DNA of 64,000 bases from Priestia endophytica DSM 13796 (GCF_900115845.1 NZ_FOXX01000011.1:114527-178526); one strand, 5' to 3'. Shown: positions 53,892 to 63,700, counted from the stretch's first letter. Notes: generated by a model from the sequence alone, not told the origin. Numbers and translations: made by a program.

Positions 53892-54905
53892 ATGAAGGAA
53901 ATTATTGAAGTAAAAGGATTGCGTAAGGAATTTAAAGCATACGCAAACCGTTCAGGATTAAAAGGAGCTTTTCGTGATCTTTTTACTCGGCAATATAAGA
54001 TTGTTCCTGCTGTTGATAATGTATCAATGTCAATCAAGCAAGGAGAGATGGTTGGTTATATTGGAGAAAATGGCGCAGGGAAATCAACAACAATAAAAAT
54101 GCTAACAGGCATCTTAACCCCAACAAGTGGACATGTGCGTGTAAATGGAATGAATCCACATAAAGAAAGAGAGAAATTTGCTCAAACGATTGGGGTTGTA
54201 TTCGGGCAACGTTCGCAGCTTTGGTGGGACATTGCGGTTCAGGAATCTTTTCGTCTCTTGAAAAAAGTATACAAAGTGTCTGACGAAGATTATAACGAGC
54301 ATATGAACCATGTTATTGAAACACTTGATATTGGACCACTTTTAGACAAGCCAGTCCGAAAGCTTTCCCTTGGTCAACGTATGCGCTGTGAGCTTGCAGC
54401 TGCACTTATTCATAATCCACCATTGCTCTTTCTAGATGAACCAACAATTGGATTGGACGTACTTGTAAAATTAAAGATTCGTAAGTTTCTTAAAGAAATT
54501 AACGAAAAACATAAAACAACGATTTTGCTTACCACTCATGATTTAGCTGACATTGAGGCACTTTGTGAGCGCGTTATTATGCTTGATGAAGGAAAAGTCA
54601 TTTATGATGGTCTTCTAGACAAGCTGCGTACAAATTGGGGCGAGCAAAAGCAAATTTCGTTCCAATTTACAATACCACCGCTTCATGCTGATTTAATTAA
54701 ACTAACGAAAGACCTTGATGTATCTTGGTTTAGTGGTGATCACCCAGACGTATATGTTGCCCATGTTGGTACAGATCAAGATATTATGTCAGAGCTCATT
54801 GGTAGAACAGTTGGGGCATACCGGATTCAAGATATGAGCATTGAAAAAATCTCTACAGAAGAAATTATTCGCAACATTTATGAAGAAGGTGTTGTGAGTG
54901 GATAA
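53892..54905 (+). CDS. ABC-2 type exporter ATPase
   Basis: This ATPase of about 337 residues has Walker A GENGAGKST, signature LSLGQRMR, Walker B LLFLDEPTIGLD and His switch TTHDLADIE, then a C-terminal extension (about 235-337). It pairs with two permease genes downstream. The start at 53892 follows GGAGGAG; a GTG two codons earlier overlaps it. The substrate is unknown; the Q-loop neighbourhood GQRSQLWWDI is typical of this exporter group. Confidence 0.92.
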   Translation: MKEIIEVKGLRKEFKAYANRSGLKGAFRDLFTRQYKIVPAVDNVSMSIKQGEMVGYIGENGAGKSTTIKMLTGILTPTSGHVRVNGMNPHKEREKFAQTIGVVFGQRSQLWWDIAVQESFRLLKKVYKVSDEDYNEHMNHVIETLDIGPLLDKPVRKLSLGQRMRCELAAALIHNPPLLFLDEPTIGLDVLVKLKIRKFLKEINEKHKTTILLTTHDLADIEALCERVIMLDEGKVIYDGLLDKLRTNWGEQKQISFQFTIPPLHADLIKLTKDLDVSWFSGDHPDVYVAHVGTDQDIMSELIGRTVGAYRIQDMSIEKISTEEIIRNIYEEGVVSG

Positions 54906-55689
54906 GTATATTGAAATGATTCGCATCCGCTTTTTGATGATGCTTGCTTACAGAACAAACTACTATAGTGGAATTTTAATTTATGGAATCAATATTGGGG
55001 CCTATTATTTTCTTTGGTCTGCGATTTATGGTGGAAAAGGAAATATTGAAGGATTATCGATTACGCAGATGGTAACATATGTAGCTGTTTCATGGATGGC
55101 AAGAGCTTTCTATTTTAATAATATTGATCGCGAGATGGCAACAGAGATTAAGGAAGGAAAAGTAGCAGTAGAACTTATTCGTCCATATAGTTATCTTGGT
55201 ATGAAAACAATGCAAGGGCTTGGTGAAGGTCTTTTTCGTTTTTTCTTCTTTTCTATTCCAGGTCTTATTATCGTTTATTTTATCTTTCCAATTGAATTTT
55301 CAGCGAGTCCAGTAACATGGGGCCTTTTCTTGCTTTCACTCGTATTTAGCTTTTTTATCAATATGCAAATTAACTTGCTTACTGGAATCACTACGTTCTT
55401 TTTATTTAACAACGATGGATTAATTCGAGCGAAACGAGTTGTTATCGACTTATTTTCAGGATTACTTTTACCAATCAGCTTTTATCCTATATGGGCACAA
55501 AATATTATGGGGTACTTGCCTTTTCAAGGGATTAGCTATATTCCGAGCATGATTTTCACGAATGGATTCAAAGGAGCAGACGTTTATCAAGGATTGCTAT
55601 TTCAAGCGCTTTGGTCTGTTGTTTTATTAATTCCAATTTCTTTAATATGGTGGGCCGCTCGTAAGCGTCTCGTCATTCAAGGAGGGTAG
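54898..55689 (+). CDS. ABC-2 family exporter permease 1
   Basis: This 263-residue membrane protein has six hydrophobic helices and the DUF990/ABC-2-type pattern (EIKEGKVAVELIRPYSYLG). The start is GTG inside the ATPase end (8-base overlap), so translation is coupled. It probably forms a heterodimeric channel with the next gene product. Confidence 0.9.
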   Translation: MDKYIEMIRIRFLMMLAYRTNYYSGILIYGINIGAYYFLWSAIYGGKGNIEGLSITQMVTYVAVSWMARAFYFNNIDREMATEIKEGKVAVELIRPYSYLGMKTMQGLGEGLFRFFFFSIPGLIIVYFIFPIEFSASPVTWGLFLLSLVFSFFINMQINLLTGITTFFLFNNDGLIRAKRVVIDLFSGLLLPISFYPIWAQNIMGYLPFQGISYIPSMIFTNGFKGADVYQGLLFQALWSVVLLIPISLIWWAARKRLVIQGG

Positions 55690-55694
55690 AGAAA

Positions 55695-56480
55695 ATGTTT
55701 TACTTCTCAATATTTTTTCAATATATCGGTCAATATATGAAAACAAGGCTTCAATATCGCTCGGATTTGGTCGTTGAAATTTTATCTGATTTGCTGTTTC
55801 AAGCCGTTAACTTAGTATTTATTCTTGTTGTGTTTGGTCATACACAGTTTTTACATGGGTGGTCAAGAGATGAAATTATTTTTATATACGGATTTTTCCT
55901 TGTCCCATTTGCTATTTTCTCTACCTTTTTCAACATTTGGGACTTCAATGAACGATACATTGTAAAAGGAGAAATGGATCGGATTTTAACAAGACCTATT
56001 CATAGCCTTTTTCAAGTTATATTAGAACGCATTGAGCTTGAGTCTCTCTTTGGAGCTGTAACAGGTTTAGCGGTTATGATTTATGCAGGATCGCTTCTTG
56101 ATCTTCCGTTTCATTGGTATGATCCATTGATATTTCTGCTATTTGTCATTGGGGGAGCTCTTGTTTATGGAGGTATCTTTATTTCATTAGCTACAATTGG
56201 ATTCTGGTCTGATGCTAGAACGTCCATTATGCCAACTATGTATAATATTGGAAACTACGGGCGTTATCCTGTAGATATTTATAACAACGTTATTCGTTAC
56301 ATACTTACATGGATTTTGCCGTTTGCATTTGTTGGTGTTTATCCCGCTGCATACTTTTTAAAACGAGAAGAATGGTATTGGTATTCGTTTTTAACGCCTG
56401 TTGTTGGTTTAGCTTTCTTTATTTTGTCTATTGTTTTATGGAATACAGGAGTAAAAAGGTATAGAGGAGCAGGAAACTAA
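55695..56480 (+). CDS. ABC-2 family exporter permease 2
   Basis: This 261-residue membrane protein has six helices, similar in layout to its neighbour and with the motif YIVKGEMDRILTRPIHSLFQ (20 residues). GGAGGG precedes the ATG, with 5 bases between genes. The set lies between gsaB and bcp. Confidence 0.9.
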   Translation: MFYFSIFFQYIGQYMKTRLQYRSDLVVEILSDLLFQAVNLVFILVVFGHTQFLHGWSRDEIIFIYGFFLVPFAIFSTFFNIWDFNERYIVKGEMDRILTRPIHSLFQVILERIELESLFGAVTGLAVMIYAGSLLDLPFHWYDPLIFLLFVIGGALVYGGIFISLATIGFWSDARTSIMPTMYNIGNYGRYPVDIYNNVIRYILTWILPFAFVGVYPAAYFLKREEWYWYSFLTPVVGLAFFILSIVLWNTGVKRYRGAGN

Positions 56481-56527
56481 CCGAAGTATGCTATAGTATA
56501 AAAAATAAGTTTAGGAGGTCTTTTTTT

Positions 56528-56992
56528 ATGACATTAAATTTAGGAGAAAAAGCACCTGAGTTTTCACTACCTTCAAATACTGGAGAAGAAGTTAAGCTTT
56601 CTGATTTCGAAGGGAAATTCGTTGTTCTTTATTTTTACCCAAAAGATATGACTCCAGGATGCACAACAGAAGCTTGCGATTTCCGTGATCAGCATGAAAG
56701 TTTTAAAGAGCTTGATGCTGTAATTTTAGGTATTAGTCCTGATCCAGTTGCACGTCATCAGAAATTTATTGATAAGCATGATCTTCCATTTTTACTTCTA
56801 GCAGATGAGGAACATAAAGTTGCTGAACTTTATGACGTATGGAAGTTAAAGAAAAACTTTGGTAAAGAATATATGGGAATTGAACGCTCTACGTTTGTTA
56901 TTAACAAAGATGGGGAGCTTTTAAAAGAATGGCGCAGAGTCCGTGTTGCAGGCCATGTTGAAGAAGCCCTTCAATTTATTAAAGAGCAATAA
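56528..56992 (+). CDS. bcp: Thiol peroxidase, Bcp/PrxQ type
   Basis: This 154-residue peroxiredoxin has the peroxidatic Cys45 and resolving Cys50 in TPGCTTEACDF, and the family end VEEALQFIKE. It reduces hydroperoxides with thioredoxin. TTAGGAGG precedes the ATG. B. subtilis ygaF lies in the same block before perR. No PerR box is visible here. Confidence 0.95.
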   Translation: MTLNLGEKAPEFSLPSNTGEEVKLSDFEGKFVVLYFYPKDMTPGCTTEACDFRDQHESFKELDAVILGISPDPVARHQKFIDKHDLPFLLLADEEHKVAELYDVWKLKKNFGKEYMGIERSTFVINKDGELLKEWRRVRVAGHVEEALQFIKEQ

Positions 56993-56996
56993 AAAA

Positions 56997-57028
56997 TGAA
57001 AACCGCTGTGAATCAGCGGTTTTTTATT
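56997..57028 (+). terminator. Terminator after bcp
   Basis: AAACCGCTG and CAGCGGTTT pair around TGAAT and are followed by TTTATTTTT. Confidence 0.9.
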
Positions 57029-57205
57029 TTTCTTTAAACAAGTTTGAAATTGATATATAGTTTGAATAGTGTTAATATTTCGTTAATATAAGTGGATATA
57101 TCTTCATCAATGCTAAAGCTCACTTCTTCATCTGCATCCATTTTGCATATTAAGAATGGGCTTTCTTATTTTCTGTAAACAAAGAGGTAGGGGGGAAATA
57201 GGGAG

Positions 57206-58336
57206 ATGAAAGTGTTTTGGTTCATTCCAACATCAGGAGACGGTCGCTATTTAGGAACAGCAAAAGGTGGCCGTGAGACGAGCTTCGATTATTTGAAACA
57301 GCTTGCACGAGCTATTGATACACTTGGCTATCATGGAGCATTGCTGCCAACAGGGAGATCTTGTGAAGATGCATGGGTAACAGCCTCTTCCTTGCTCAGT
57401 GAAACATCTAGGATGAAATTTTTAGTTGCTTTGAGACCAGGCCTTATGTCGCCAGCTGTTGCAGCCCGAATGGCTGCGACATTTGATCGATTTTCGAACG
57501 GCCGTCTTTTAATTAACATTGTGTCAGGCGGAAATCCTTCTGAACAAATTGGAGATGCGCTTCAAGTGAAGCATGAAGAGCGATATGAACTAACACGAGA
57601 GTTTCTGCATATTTGGACATCTTTAATGAGAGACGGGAAATCAGACTTTTCAGGAGAGCATATTACAATTAACGGAGGTAGACTTGTTTATCCACCTATT
57701 CAATCTCCTTATCCTCCGATTTACTTTGGAGGATCATCAAGCAAAGCGCTTCCTATCGCTGCAAAGTTTGCAGATGTTTATTTAACTTGGGGAGAGCCTG
57801 TTGAACATGTGAGAGAAAAAGTAGAAAAAGTGAAAGCTCTAGCAGCGGAGCAAGGAAGAACCGTTAAGTTTGGGATTCGTCTTCATATGATTGTGCGTGA
57901 GACAGCAGATGAAGCATGGAAATCAGCAAATGAACTTATTCAATATGTTGATGAGGAGCTTATTGAAAAAGCCCGCCAAGAAATGGGACGTCATGATTCA
58001 GAGGGACAACGTCGTATGCTTGCTCTTTACAGTGGAGATCGAAATGACCTTGAAATTCGTCCTAACCTTTGGAGTGGCGTAGGTCTTGTCCGGGCTGGTG
58101 CTGGTACAGCGCTTGTTGGAGATGCTAAAACAGTGGCAGAGCGTATGAAGGAATACGAGGAAGCTGGGATTGATACATTTATTTTGTCAGGCTATCCACA
58201 CTTAGAGGAATCGTACCGTGTAGCTGAACTTCTTTTCCCACACCTACAATTAGAAAAACATGAAGAACAAGCTACAAAAGCCACAGCTTCCCCTGGAGTT
58301 ATGATTGCTGACGACGTAAAACCTATTAAAAAATAA
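57206..58336 (+). CDS. ssuD: FMNH2-dependent alkanesulfonate monooxygenase
   Basis: This 376-residue luciferase-like TIM-barrel enzyme releases sulfite from alkanesulfonates. It begins [18 protein letters not shown] and contains [19 protein letters not shown] and [20 protein letters not shown] (20 residues), typical of SsuD. The ssuABC transporter genes that accompany it in B. subtilis are absent here; an SSS-family symporter follows 28 bases later instead. GGGGGG lies upstream. Confidence 0.94.
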   Translation: MKVFWFIPTSGDGRYLGTAKGGRETSFDYLKQLARAIDTLGYHGALLPTGRSCEDAWVTASSLLSETSRMKFLVALRPGLMSPAVAARMAATFDRFSNGRLLINIVSGGNPSEQIGDALQVKHEERYELTREFLHIWTSLMRDGKSDFSGEHITINGGRLVYPPIQSPYPPIYFGGSSSKALPIAAKFADVYLTWGEPVEHVREKVEKVKALAAEQGRTVKFGIRLHMIVRETADEAWKSANELIQYVDEELIEKARQEMGRHDSEGQRRMLALYSGDRNDLEIRPNLWSGVGLVRAGAGTALVGDAKTVAERMKEYEEAGIDTFILSGYPHLEESYRVAELLFPHLQLEKHEEQATKATASPGVMIADDVKPIKK

Positions 58337-58364
58337 AAATTAAGCGACAGGGAGCAGGGGAGAT

Positions 58365-60134
58365 ATGGAGAATCAAAATATGTTATTTACTTTATTGTCT
58401 TGCCTATTTTTTGTCCTCCTTTTAGGAATATGGACGTATAAGAAAACAAAAGGATCAAATTCAACTACAGAAGGTTACTTTCTAGCTGGTAGAGGAATGA
58501 CAGGAGGGTTTATTGCTGGGGCTCTTATTTTAACGAACTTGTCAGCAGAGCAAATGGTTGGATTAAACGGTCAATCATATGGAACAAACATGACGAACAT
58601 GGCATGGGAAGTCACAGCTGTTTTTCCTATTGTTATTATGGCTTTGCTTCTTCTTCCACGTTATCTTGGAGGAGCTTTTACAACGCTGCCTCAATTTCTG
58701 AGAGATCGCTATGATGAAGGAGTAAGACGCCTTGTTGTTCTTTTATTTATGCTTGGGTATGTGCTTGTCACAATTCCATCTACTCTATACTCCGGGGCTC
58801 TTGCCGTATTGAAAATGTTTGATGTTCCCGCTCTACTTGATATCTCATATACGCAGTCTATCTGGGTTATGGTATGGATTATTGGCCTGTTTGGCGCTGT
58901 TTTTGCGATATTTGGCGGAATGAAAGCTATCGCGGTATCAGATACATTTATTGGCGTTGGTCTTATTATTGTATGTACACTCATACCGGTTATTGGTCTC
59001 TATCAGCTTGGAGATGGAAGTATAGGTGAGGGAGCTCGTATTGTTTCAACAAATCATACAGAAAAACTTAATGCAGTTGGATCAAGTACAGACTCTGTTC
59101 CGTTTCTAACGATTTTCACCGGGATGATCTGGGCAAATCTTTTTTATTGGGGAACAAATCAATATGCAATTCAGCGTACGCTTGGTGCAGCCAATTTAGC
59201 AGAAGGACAAAAAGGCGTATTATATACAGGCTTTTTTAAACTGCTTGTTCCTATATTCATGATGGTCCCGGGAATTATTGCCTTTCATATGTATGGAGGT
59301 GGATTGCAATCCGTTGACCTTGCTTTTCCAACACTTGTAGCTAATACGCTACCTTGGTATTTACAAGGATTCTTTCTTGTTGTACTTCTCGGTGCCGTAT
59401 TCAGTACCTTTAATGCCTTAATTAACTCAGCAGCAACAATGTTTGCGCTAGATGTTATTCAGCCATTAAAGCCAACTTTGTCCGATCGAAAGCTTTTAGA
59501 TTTAAGCAAATGGTTTAGCGGTATTTTAGCAATTGCAAGCTTTTGTATTGCCCCCTTGTTAATGTATGCTCCAGACGGTCTTTGGGAGTTAATCCGTCGT
59601 TTTACAGGTTTCTTTAATATTCCGATCATTGCTGTTGTTCTTGTTGGAATTTTTGCGCGAAAAGTTCCTGCTTTAGCTGCGAAAGTTGTGATTATTTTTC
59701 ATGTTGTCACATACTACATGTTGATTTGGGGAATGAATCAATTGTTTGGTATTCCTATTAATATTAATTACATTCATGTTTATGGCATCCTGTTCTTTAC
59801 AGAGATTGTGATAATGCTTGCTATAAGCCGAATATCACCGAGGAAAGAAGCATGGAAGTTCACACCAAAACCTAAAGTTGATATGAAACCATGGAAATAC
59901 TCCTTATTTACTTCTGTTGTTTTGATCGGATTTGTGTTCGCTTTTTATCTTGTGTTCTCACCAATTGGTCTAGCATATAAACAGGGATATGTTTCTCCTT
60001 ACTTTTGGCCGAGTTTAGGTTTGTTATCAATTGTAACGATAAGTATTGCGATTTTGTCAGTGAAAAAGTGGAACAAGAAATATGGCTCCTATATAGAGAA
60101 GACGACGAGTTCTACTAAAACAATATCTTCATGA
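58365..60134 (+). CDS. Sodium:solute symporter (SSS family)
   Basis: This 589-residue protein has about 14 hydrophobic helices and SSS marks: GYFLAGRGMTGGFIAGALI (19 residues), LSAEQMVGLNGQSYG, the RTLGAANLAEGQKG loop and FNALINSAATMFALDV. It is closest to sugar-type members (SglT/YidK). The link with ssuD suggests an organosulfonate substrate, but this is inference. GGAGCAGGGGAG precedes the ATG. Confidence 0.9.
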   Translation: MENQNMLFTLLSCLFFVLLLGIWTYKKTKGSNSTTEGYFLAGRGMTGGFIAGALILTNLSAEQMVGLNGQSYGTNMTNMAWEVTAVFPIVIMALLLLPRYLGGAFTTLPQFLRDRYDEGVRRLVVLLFMLGYVLVTIPSTLYSGALAVLKMFDVPALLDISYTQSIWVMVWIIGLFGAVFAIFGGMKAIAVSDTFIGVGLIIVCTLIPVIGLYQLGDGSIGEGARIVSTNHTEKLNAVGSSTDSVPFLTIFTGMIWANLFYWGTNQYAIQRTLGAANLAEGQKGVLYTGFFKLLVPIFMMVPGIIAFHMYGGGLQSVDLAFPTLVANTLPWYLQGFFLVVLLGAVFSTFNALINSAATMFALDVIQPLKPTLSDRKLLDLSKWFSGILAIASFCIAPLLMYAPDGLWELIRRFTGFFNIPIIAVVLVGIFARKVPALAAKVVIIFHVVTYYMLIWGMNQLFGIPININYIHVYGILFFTEIVIMLAISRISPRKEAWKFTPKPKVDMKPWKYSLFTSVVLIGFVFAFYLVFSPIGLAYKQGYVSPYFWPSLGLLSIVTISIAILSVKKWNKKYGSYIEKTTSSTKTISS

Positions 60135-60136
60135 GT

Positions 60137-60172
60137 AACGCCCTCTTGCTCATTAAGAGGGCTTTTCTTTTT
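60137..60172 (+). terminator. Terminator after the symporter gene
   Basis: GCCCTCTT and AAGAGGGC pair around a 7-nt loop and are followed by TTTTCTTTTT. Confidence 0.88.
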
Positions 60173-60226
60173 CAAGCGATTCTAAGTATGTTACATTAAT
60201 ATGGAAACGTAAAGGGGGAGTTTAAG

Positions 60227-61336
60227 ATGAGAGATTCACGCATTAGCACATTAGCAAGTTTGCTAACACATCATTCTATTAAGGTGAAAGAAGGAGAGAG
60301 GGTATTAATTAAAGCACATCTTATTGCACGCCCACTTGTTCTGGAATTAATTGATGAGATTTATAAAGCTGGTGCTTACCCTTATGTGGATATTTTAGAT
60401 GATGAGATTTCAAAACATATTGCAATGGGATATGAAAAAACACAGCTTGAAACAAGTGCTGCTTGGGAAATGCAAAAATATAAAGATGTGGACTGTGTCA
60501 TTGCTGTTATTGGAGAAGAGAACGATGCAGAATTAGCGGAAGTACCTTCTGAGAAACATCGAATTCGTGGAGAGGTAATGAGGCCTGTTCAACAATTTTA
60601 CATAAACAATAGAAGATGGACGCTTTTAAATTATCCAACAAAAGCGCTCGCTCAAAAAGCAGGTATGAGCACATCACGCTTTGAAGATTATTTACTTGAT
60701 GTTTGTACAATTGACTACAGTAAGATGTATGAAGCCATGAAACCTTTAAAAGAGTTAATGGAAAGAACGGATAGAGTACGATTAGTTGGCAAAGGGACTG
60801 ATCTATCTTTTTCAATTAAAGGAATAGAAGCAATTATGTGTGCTGGAGAAGCAAATGTGCCAGATGGGGAAGTCTTTACAGCTCCTATCAAAGACTCTGT
60901 TAATGGAACAATTACATTCAATACACCTTGCCCATACCGTGGAACAACGTTTACAGATGTCTCACTTACATTTGAAAACGGAAAAATTGTGAAAGCAGAA
61001 GCGGATAAAACAGAGAAACTGAATGACATTTTAGATACAGACGAAGGATCTCGTTATATTGGAGAATTCGCCATTGGCGTTCATCCTCTTATTCAAGAGC
61101 CAATGGGAGATATTTTATTCGATGAGAAAATTGGTGGAAGTCTTCATTTTACTCCAGGAGAAGCCTACGAAGAAGCGGACAATGGAAACCGTTCAGCAAT
61201 TCACTGGGATATGGTTCTTATCCAGCGACCTGAGTACGGCGGAGGTGAGATTTACTTTGATGATGTTTTAATTCGTAAAGATGGCGAATTTGTATTAGAA
61301 GAATTAAAAGGATTAAATAGAGAAAACCTTCTATAA
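60227..61336 (+). CDS. M29 family aminopeptidase (AmpS-like)
   Basis: This 369-residue metal-dependent aminopeptidase has the M29 motifs: Glu ligands in CAGEANVPDGEVFTAPI and YIGEFAIGVHPLI, His/Asp ligands in GSLHFTPGEAYEEAD and IHWDMVLI. It removes N-terminal residues from peptides in the cytosol. It is somewhat shorter than the about 410 residues of B. subtilis AmpS. AAAGGGGG precedes the ATG. Confidence 0.92.
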   Translation: MRDSRISTLASLLTHHSIKVKEGERVLIKAHLIARPLVLELIDEIYKAGAYPYVDILDDEISKHIAMGYEKTQLETSAAWEMQKYKDVDCVIAVIGEENDAELAEVPSEKHRIRGEVMRPVQQFYINNRRWTLLNYPTKALAQKAGMSTSRFEDYLLDVCTIDYSKMYEAMKPLKELMERTDRVRLVGKGTDLSFSIKGIEAIMCAGEANVPDGEVFTAPIKDSVNGTITFNTPCPYRGTTFTDVSLTFENGKIVKAEADKTEKLNDILDTDEGSRYIGEFAIGVHPLIQEPMGDILFDEKIGGSLHFTPGEAYEEADNGNRSAIHWDMVLIQRPEYGGGEIYFDDVLIRKDGEFVLEELKGLNRENLL

Positions 61337-61420
61337 AATCGGCATTTGTCTATGAACAAATGAGAGATTTCTTCATATAATAAAAACATGAAGAATACCT
61401 CCTCAGGTAAATAATGGTGG

Positions 61421-61458
61421 AAGGCACAAAGCATGAAATGCTTTGTGCCTCTTTTTTT
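61421..61458 (+). terminator. Terminator after the aminopeptidase gene
   Basis: AGGCACAAAGCAT and ATGCTTTGTGCCT form a 13-bp stem followed by CTTTTTTT, about 85 bases past the stop. Confidence 0.9.
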
Positions 61459-61523
61459 GTCGTATAATAAGAAAAAGTAGGATAAAATAGAAAGAGAAAC
61501 GATGGATTTCAAAACGCCAGAAG

Positions 61524-61570
61524 TTGACAAAACAAGCTTGGCAGATGTACACTAATTATAAACATTATAA
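61524..61570 (+). promoter_or_regulatory. perR promoter with PerR box
   Basis: TTGACA (61524-61529) and TACACT (61548-61553) are 18 bases apart. TTATAAACATTATAA at 61556-61570 matches the PerR consensus at 13 of 14 defined positions and overlaps the expected start, fitting autoregulation. Confidence 0.8.
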
Positions 61571-61604
61571 AGTAAGAACTTTTTTAGAAGAGAGGTGCAT
61601 GGCG

Positions 61605-62054
61605 GTGGCAACAACAGACGATTTAAAAGAGGCTTTGGATGTACTTAAGGGTACTGGGGTTCGGATTACACCGCAACGTCATGCGATTTTAGAGTACCTA
61701 ATTAATTCTATGTCTCACCCTACTGCAGATGAAATTTACAAAGCATTAGAAGGTAAGTTTCCTAATATGAGTGTTGCAACGGTTTATAACAATCTCCGCG
61801 TTTTTCGTGAAGCAGGAATCGTTAAAGAATTAACATACGGCGACTCTTCAAGTCGATTTGATTACGTAACAACTCAGCATTATCATGTTATTTGTAATGA
61901 TTGTGGGAAAATTGTTGATTTTCATTACCCAGCTTTGAATGAAGTAGAAGCGCTTGCTGCGCATATTACGAATTTTGAAGTTAGTCATCATCGTTTAGAG
62001 ATATATGGAACATGTCCAGAATGTGCAAAAGATAAAAAAACAGTCGAAAGCTGA
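61605..62054 (+). CDS. perR: Peroxide-responsive repressor PerR
   Basis: This Fur-family repressor of about 149 residues has the DNA-binding helix [14 protein letters not shown] and regulatory metal ligands His38, Asp86, His92, His94 and Asp105, each one more than in B. subtilis PerR, plus CNDC and CPEC for structural zinc. The GTG at 61605 lies 9 bases after GAGAGG; ATG at 61599 is closer to the site and also possible. A PerR box in its promoter fits autoregulation. Confidence 0.95.
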   Translation: MATTDDLKEALDVLKGTGVRITPQRHAILEYLINSMSHPTADEIYKALEGKFPNMSVATVYNNLRVFREAGIVKELTYGDSSSRFDYVTTQHYHVICNDCGKIVDFHYPALNEVEALAAHITNFEVSHHRLEIYGTCPECAKDKKTVES

Positions 62055-62084
62055 TCGTACGAAATGATCAGCTTTCTTTTTTCT
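62046..62084. terminator. Terminator between perR and ygzB
   Basis: AAAGCTGATC and GATCAGCTTT pair around a loop of about 9 nt, overlapping the perR stop, followed by CTTTTTTC. Confidence 0.82.
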
Positions 62085-62424
62085 TTCTATTATATTTCTC
62101 ATTGAATTCTTTTCCTTCTAGGGCAGGATCAAGTGTAAGAGGCTCTCTACAATACATACACATGTCTACACGTCCTAATACTTTTGTATACTTTTTGCAT
62201 TCAGGGCATACAACTTGGACGGCTTTAGTAGAAAGCATTCCAATCCAAAAATAAACAACAGTGCTGCCAACAATACATAAAAGACCAAGAAGCATAAAAA
62301 GGGTCATTAATAGCATTGATTCTCTAAAGAAAATCCCCGCATACATAACGATAAAACCAATAAATACAAGACTTAAAGCGAAAGTGCGAATTTTATTAAT
62401 TTTACTCGAATATTTAGTAGCCAT
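62068..62424 (-). CDS. ygzB: YgzB family membrane protein with zinc-ribbon-like motif
   Basis: This 118-residue protein has two transmembrane helices (about 14-32 and 36-60), then [22 protein letters not shown], a four-cysteine zinc-ribbon-like segment, and a charged tail. AAAGGGAGGG precedes the ATG. The function is unknown; it is conserved between perR and ygxA in Bacillus. Confidence 0.9.
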   Translation of the reverse strand: MATKYSSKINKIRTFALSLVFIGFIVMYAGIFFRESMLLMTLFMLLGLLCIVGSTVVYFWIGMLSTKAVQVVCPECKKYTKVLGRVDMCMYCREPLTLDPALEGKEFNEKYNRKKKES

Positions 62425-62585
62425 GAAAGCCCTCCCTTTTTCTTATCATACCATAGGAAATGGCACATTTTTCTCATGAATTATCGCCTAATAGAAGAGG
62501 ATTTCGACAATGGCTGTCGAAAGAAGAAGAATACCAAAGTTCCCTTCAAAGTGAAACGGAATTTAAATGTTGGAGGAATTATGAT

Positions 62586-63452
62586 ATGGAAGATATACTG
62601 CGCCCAATTTATCAGGAAAGAGCAAGTAATCGTGATACATTAGGGGTTTTGCTTATTGAAAAGAGTAAGTCAAGTTTACCTGTAACAGATAATCAAGATG
62701 CATTGCTCGTTGTAATTGTTAAAAAAGCTGAAGTTCCGCTTTTTATTAAACACTATCATCGTCACGATACAACTGCTGCTCTTTATACTGTAACAGAGGA
62801 ACAGCTTTATGATTGGTTAACAAACGGCAGCAATCGTCGAGTTGTAGACTGGATTTTTAATGGGCAAATTCTTTTTGATCGAAATGAGTACTTAGAAACT
62901 TTAAAAAAGCAGCTTGATGAATTTCCTTACCATGACCGCTATAAGAAAATAGGAATTGAGTTCGCGAAGCTTATTCGTCGGTTTATAGAAGGAAAAGCTT
63001 TTTTTACAAGCGGTAATCATTTAGATTCCTTTAATCATATGGTTCACGCTTTGCATCATTTAGCTCGTCTGTCAGTTCTAGAGCATGGATTTCACCCAGA
63101 AGTAACGGTATGGAGTCAAGTGAAGAAACTTGAGCCTGAGGTTTATAAATTGTACGAGGAGCTTGTAGAAAGCAAAGAGGGAATTGAAAAACGTCTTGAA
63201 CTGCTTTTCTTAGCGAGTGAGTTTTTATTAAATCAGCGCATTGATTTAGGCTCAAAACATCTTTTATCTGTAATGAAGCAAAAACAGGAACCGTGGACAT
63301 TTCAGCAGCTTATGACAGAGGAAGAGATAGCGCCTTATAGTATTGACTTAGGAATTGTACTAGATTTCCTTGTTGAGAAAGAGCTTGTCTTTATTTATGA
63401 AGAAGAAACAAAAGGGAAAAATATATATCACAGATACTATACAACAAGATAA
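62586..63452 (+). CDS. ygxA: Nucleotidyltransferase-like protein YgxA
   Basis: This protein of about 288 residues begins MEDILRPIYQERASNRDTLG, with an N-terminal minimal nucleotidyltransferase-type region lacking an obvious complete GSxxxxxDxD site, and a mostly helical C-terminal half. The start at 62586 lies 9 bases after GGAGG; an in-frame ATG at 62460 has no site. In B. subtilis ygxA also stands just before rrnD. Confidence 0.9.
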   Translation: MEDILRPIYQERASNRDTLGVLLIEKSKSSLPVTDNQDALLVVIVKKAEVPLFIKHYHRHDTTAALYTVTEEQLYDWLTNGSNRRVVDWIFNGQILFDRNEYLETLKKQLDEFPYHDRYKKIGIEFAKLIRRFIEGKAFFTSGNHLDSFNHMVHALHHLARLSVLEHGFHPEVTVWSQVKKLEPEVYKLYEELVESKEGIEKRLELLFLASEFLLNQRIDLGSKHLLSVMKQKQEPWTFQQLMTEEEIAPYSIDLGIVLDFLVEKELVFIYEEETKGKNIYHRYYTTR

Positions 63453-63456
63453 TATA

Positions 63457-63500
63457 GATAGGGTCTTCTAGCATCCAGCAAGAAGACCCTACCTTATTTC
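63457..63500 (+). terminator. Terminator after ygxA
   Basis: TAGGGTCTTCT and AGAAGACCCTA pair around an 11-nt loop and are followed by CCTTATTTC. The T-run is interrupted. Confidence 0.7.
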
Positions 63501-63530
63501 TAAAAAGATATAAAAAAATGAAAATAACTG

Positions 63531-63559
63531 TTGACGATTCTTTTTTATCTTGGTATAGT
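63531..63559 (+). promoter_or_regulatory. rRNA operon promoter P1
   Basis: TTGACG (63531-63536), 17 bases, TATAGT (63554-63559): a strong sigma-A promoter ahead of the rRNA operon. Confidence 0.8.
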
Positions 63560-63624
63560 ATTACTTGTCGCTGCTACGGTAGCACAAAACGGAAATCGAG
63601 TTAAAATTTATTTAAAAAAAGTTG

Positions 63625-63653
63625 TTGACACACTTTGAAATAAGTGATAAGAT
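63625..63653 (+). promoter_or_regulatory. rRNA operon promoter P2
   Basis: TTGACA (63625-63630), 17 bases, TAAGAT (63648-63653), about 94 bases downstream of P1; tandem promoters are usual for Bacillus rRNA operons. Confidence 0.82.
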
Positions 63654-63686
63654 GTAAAAGTCGCTGTTAACGATAAATGAAATGAT

Positions 63687-63700
63687 TGACCTTTGAAAAC
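63687..63700 (+). promoter_or_regulatory. boxA-like antitermination site
   Basis: TGACCTTTGAAAAC resembles the Bacillus rRNA leader boxA (TGCTCTTTGAAAA), which recruits Nus factors. It lies between P2 and the 16S gene. Confidence 0.65.

Noticed and set aside
57034..57141. 35-residue minus-strand frame as a real gene
   Set aside because: No ribosome site precedes the ATG and the frame is open only a few codons upstream. It is mentioned as a possible remnant only.
61252..61389. 45-residue minus-strand frame beginning MFLLYEEISHLF with a perfect AGGAGGT site
   Set aside because: Two thirds of it is antisense to the aminopeptidase gene, and the composition is not convincing. The ribosome site is notable, so ribosome profiling could reopen it.
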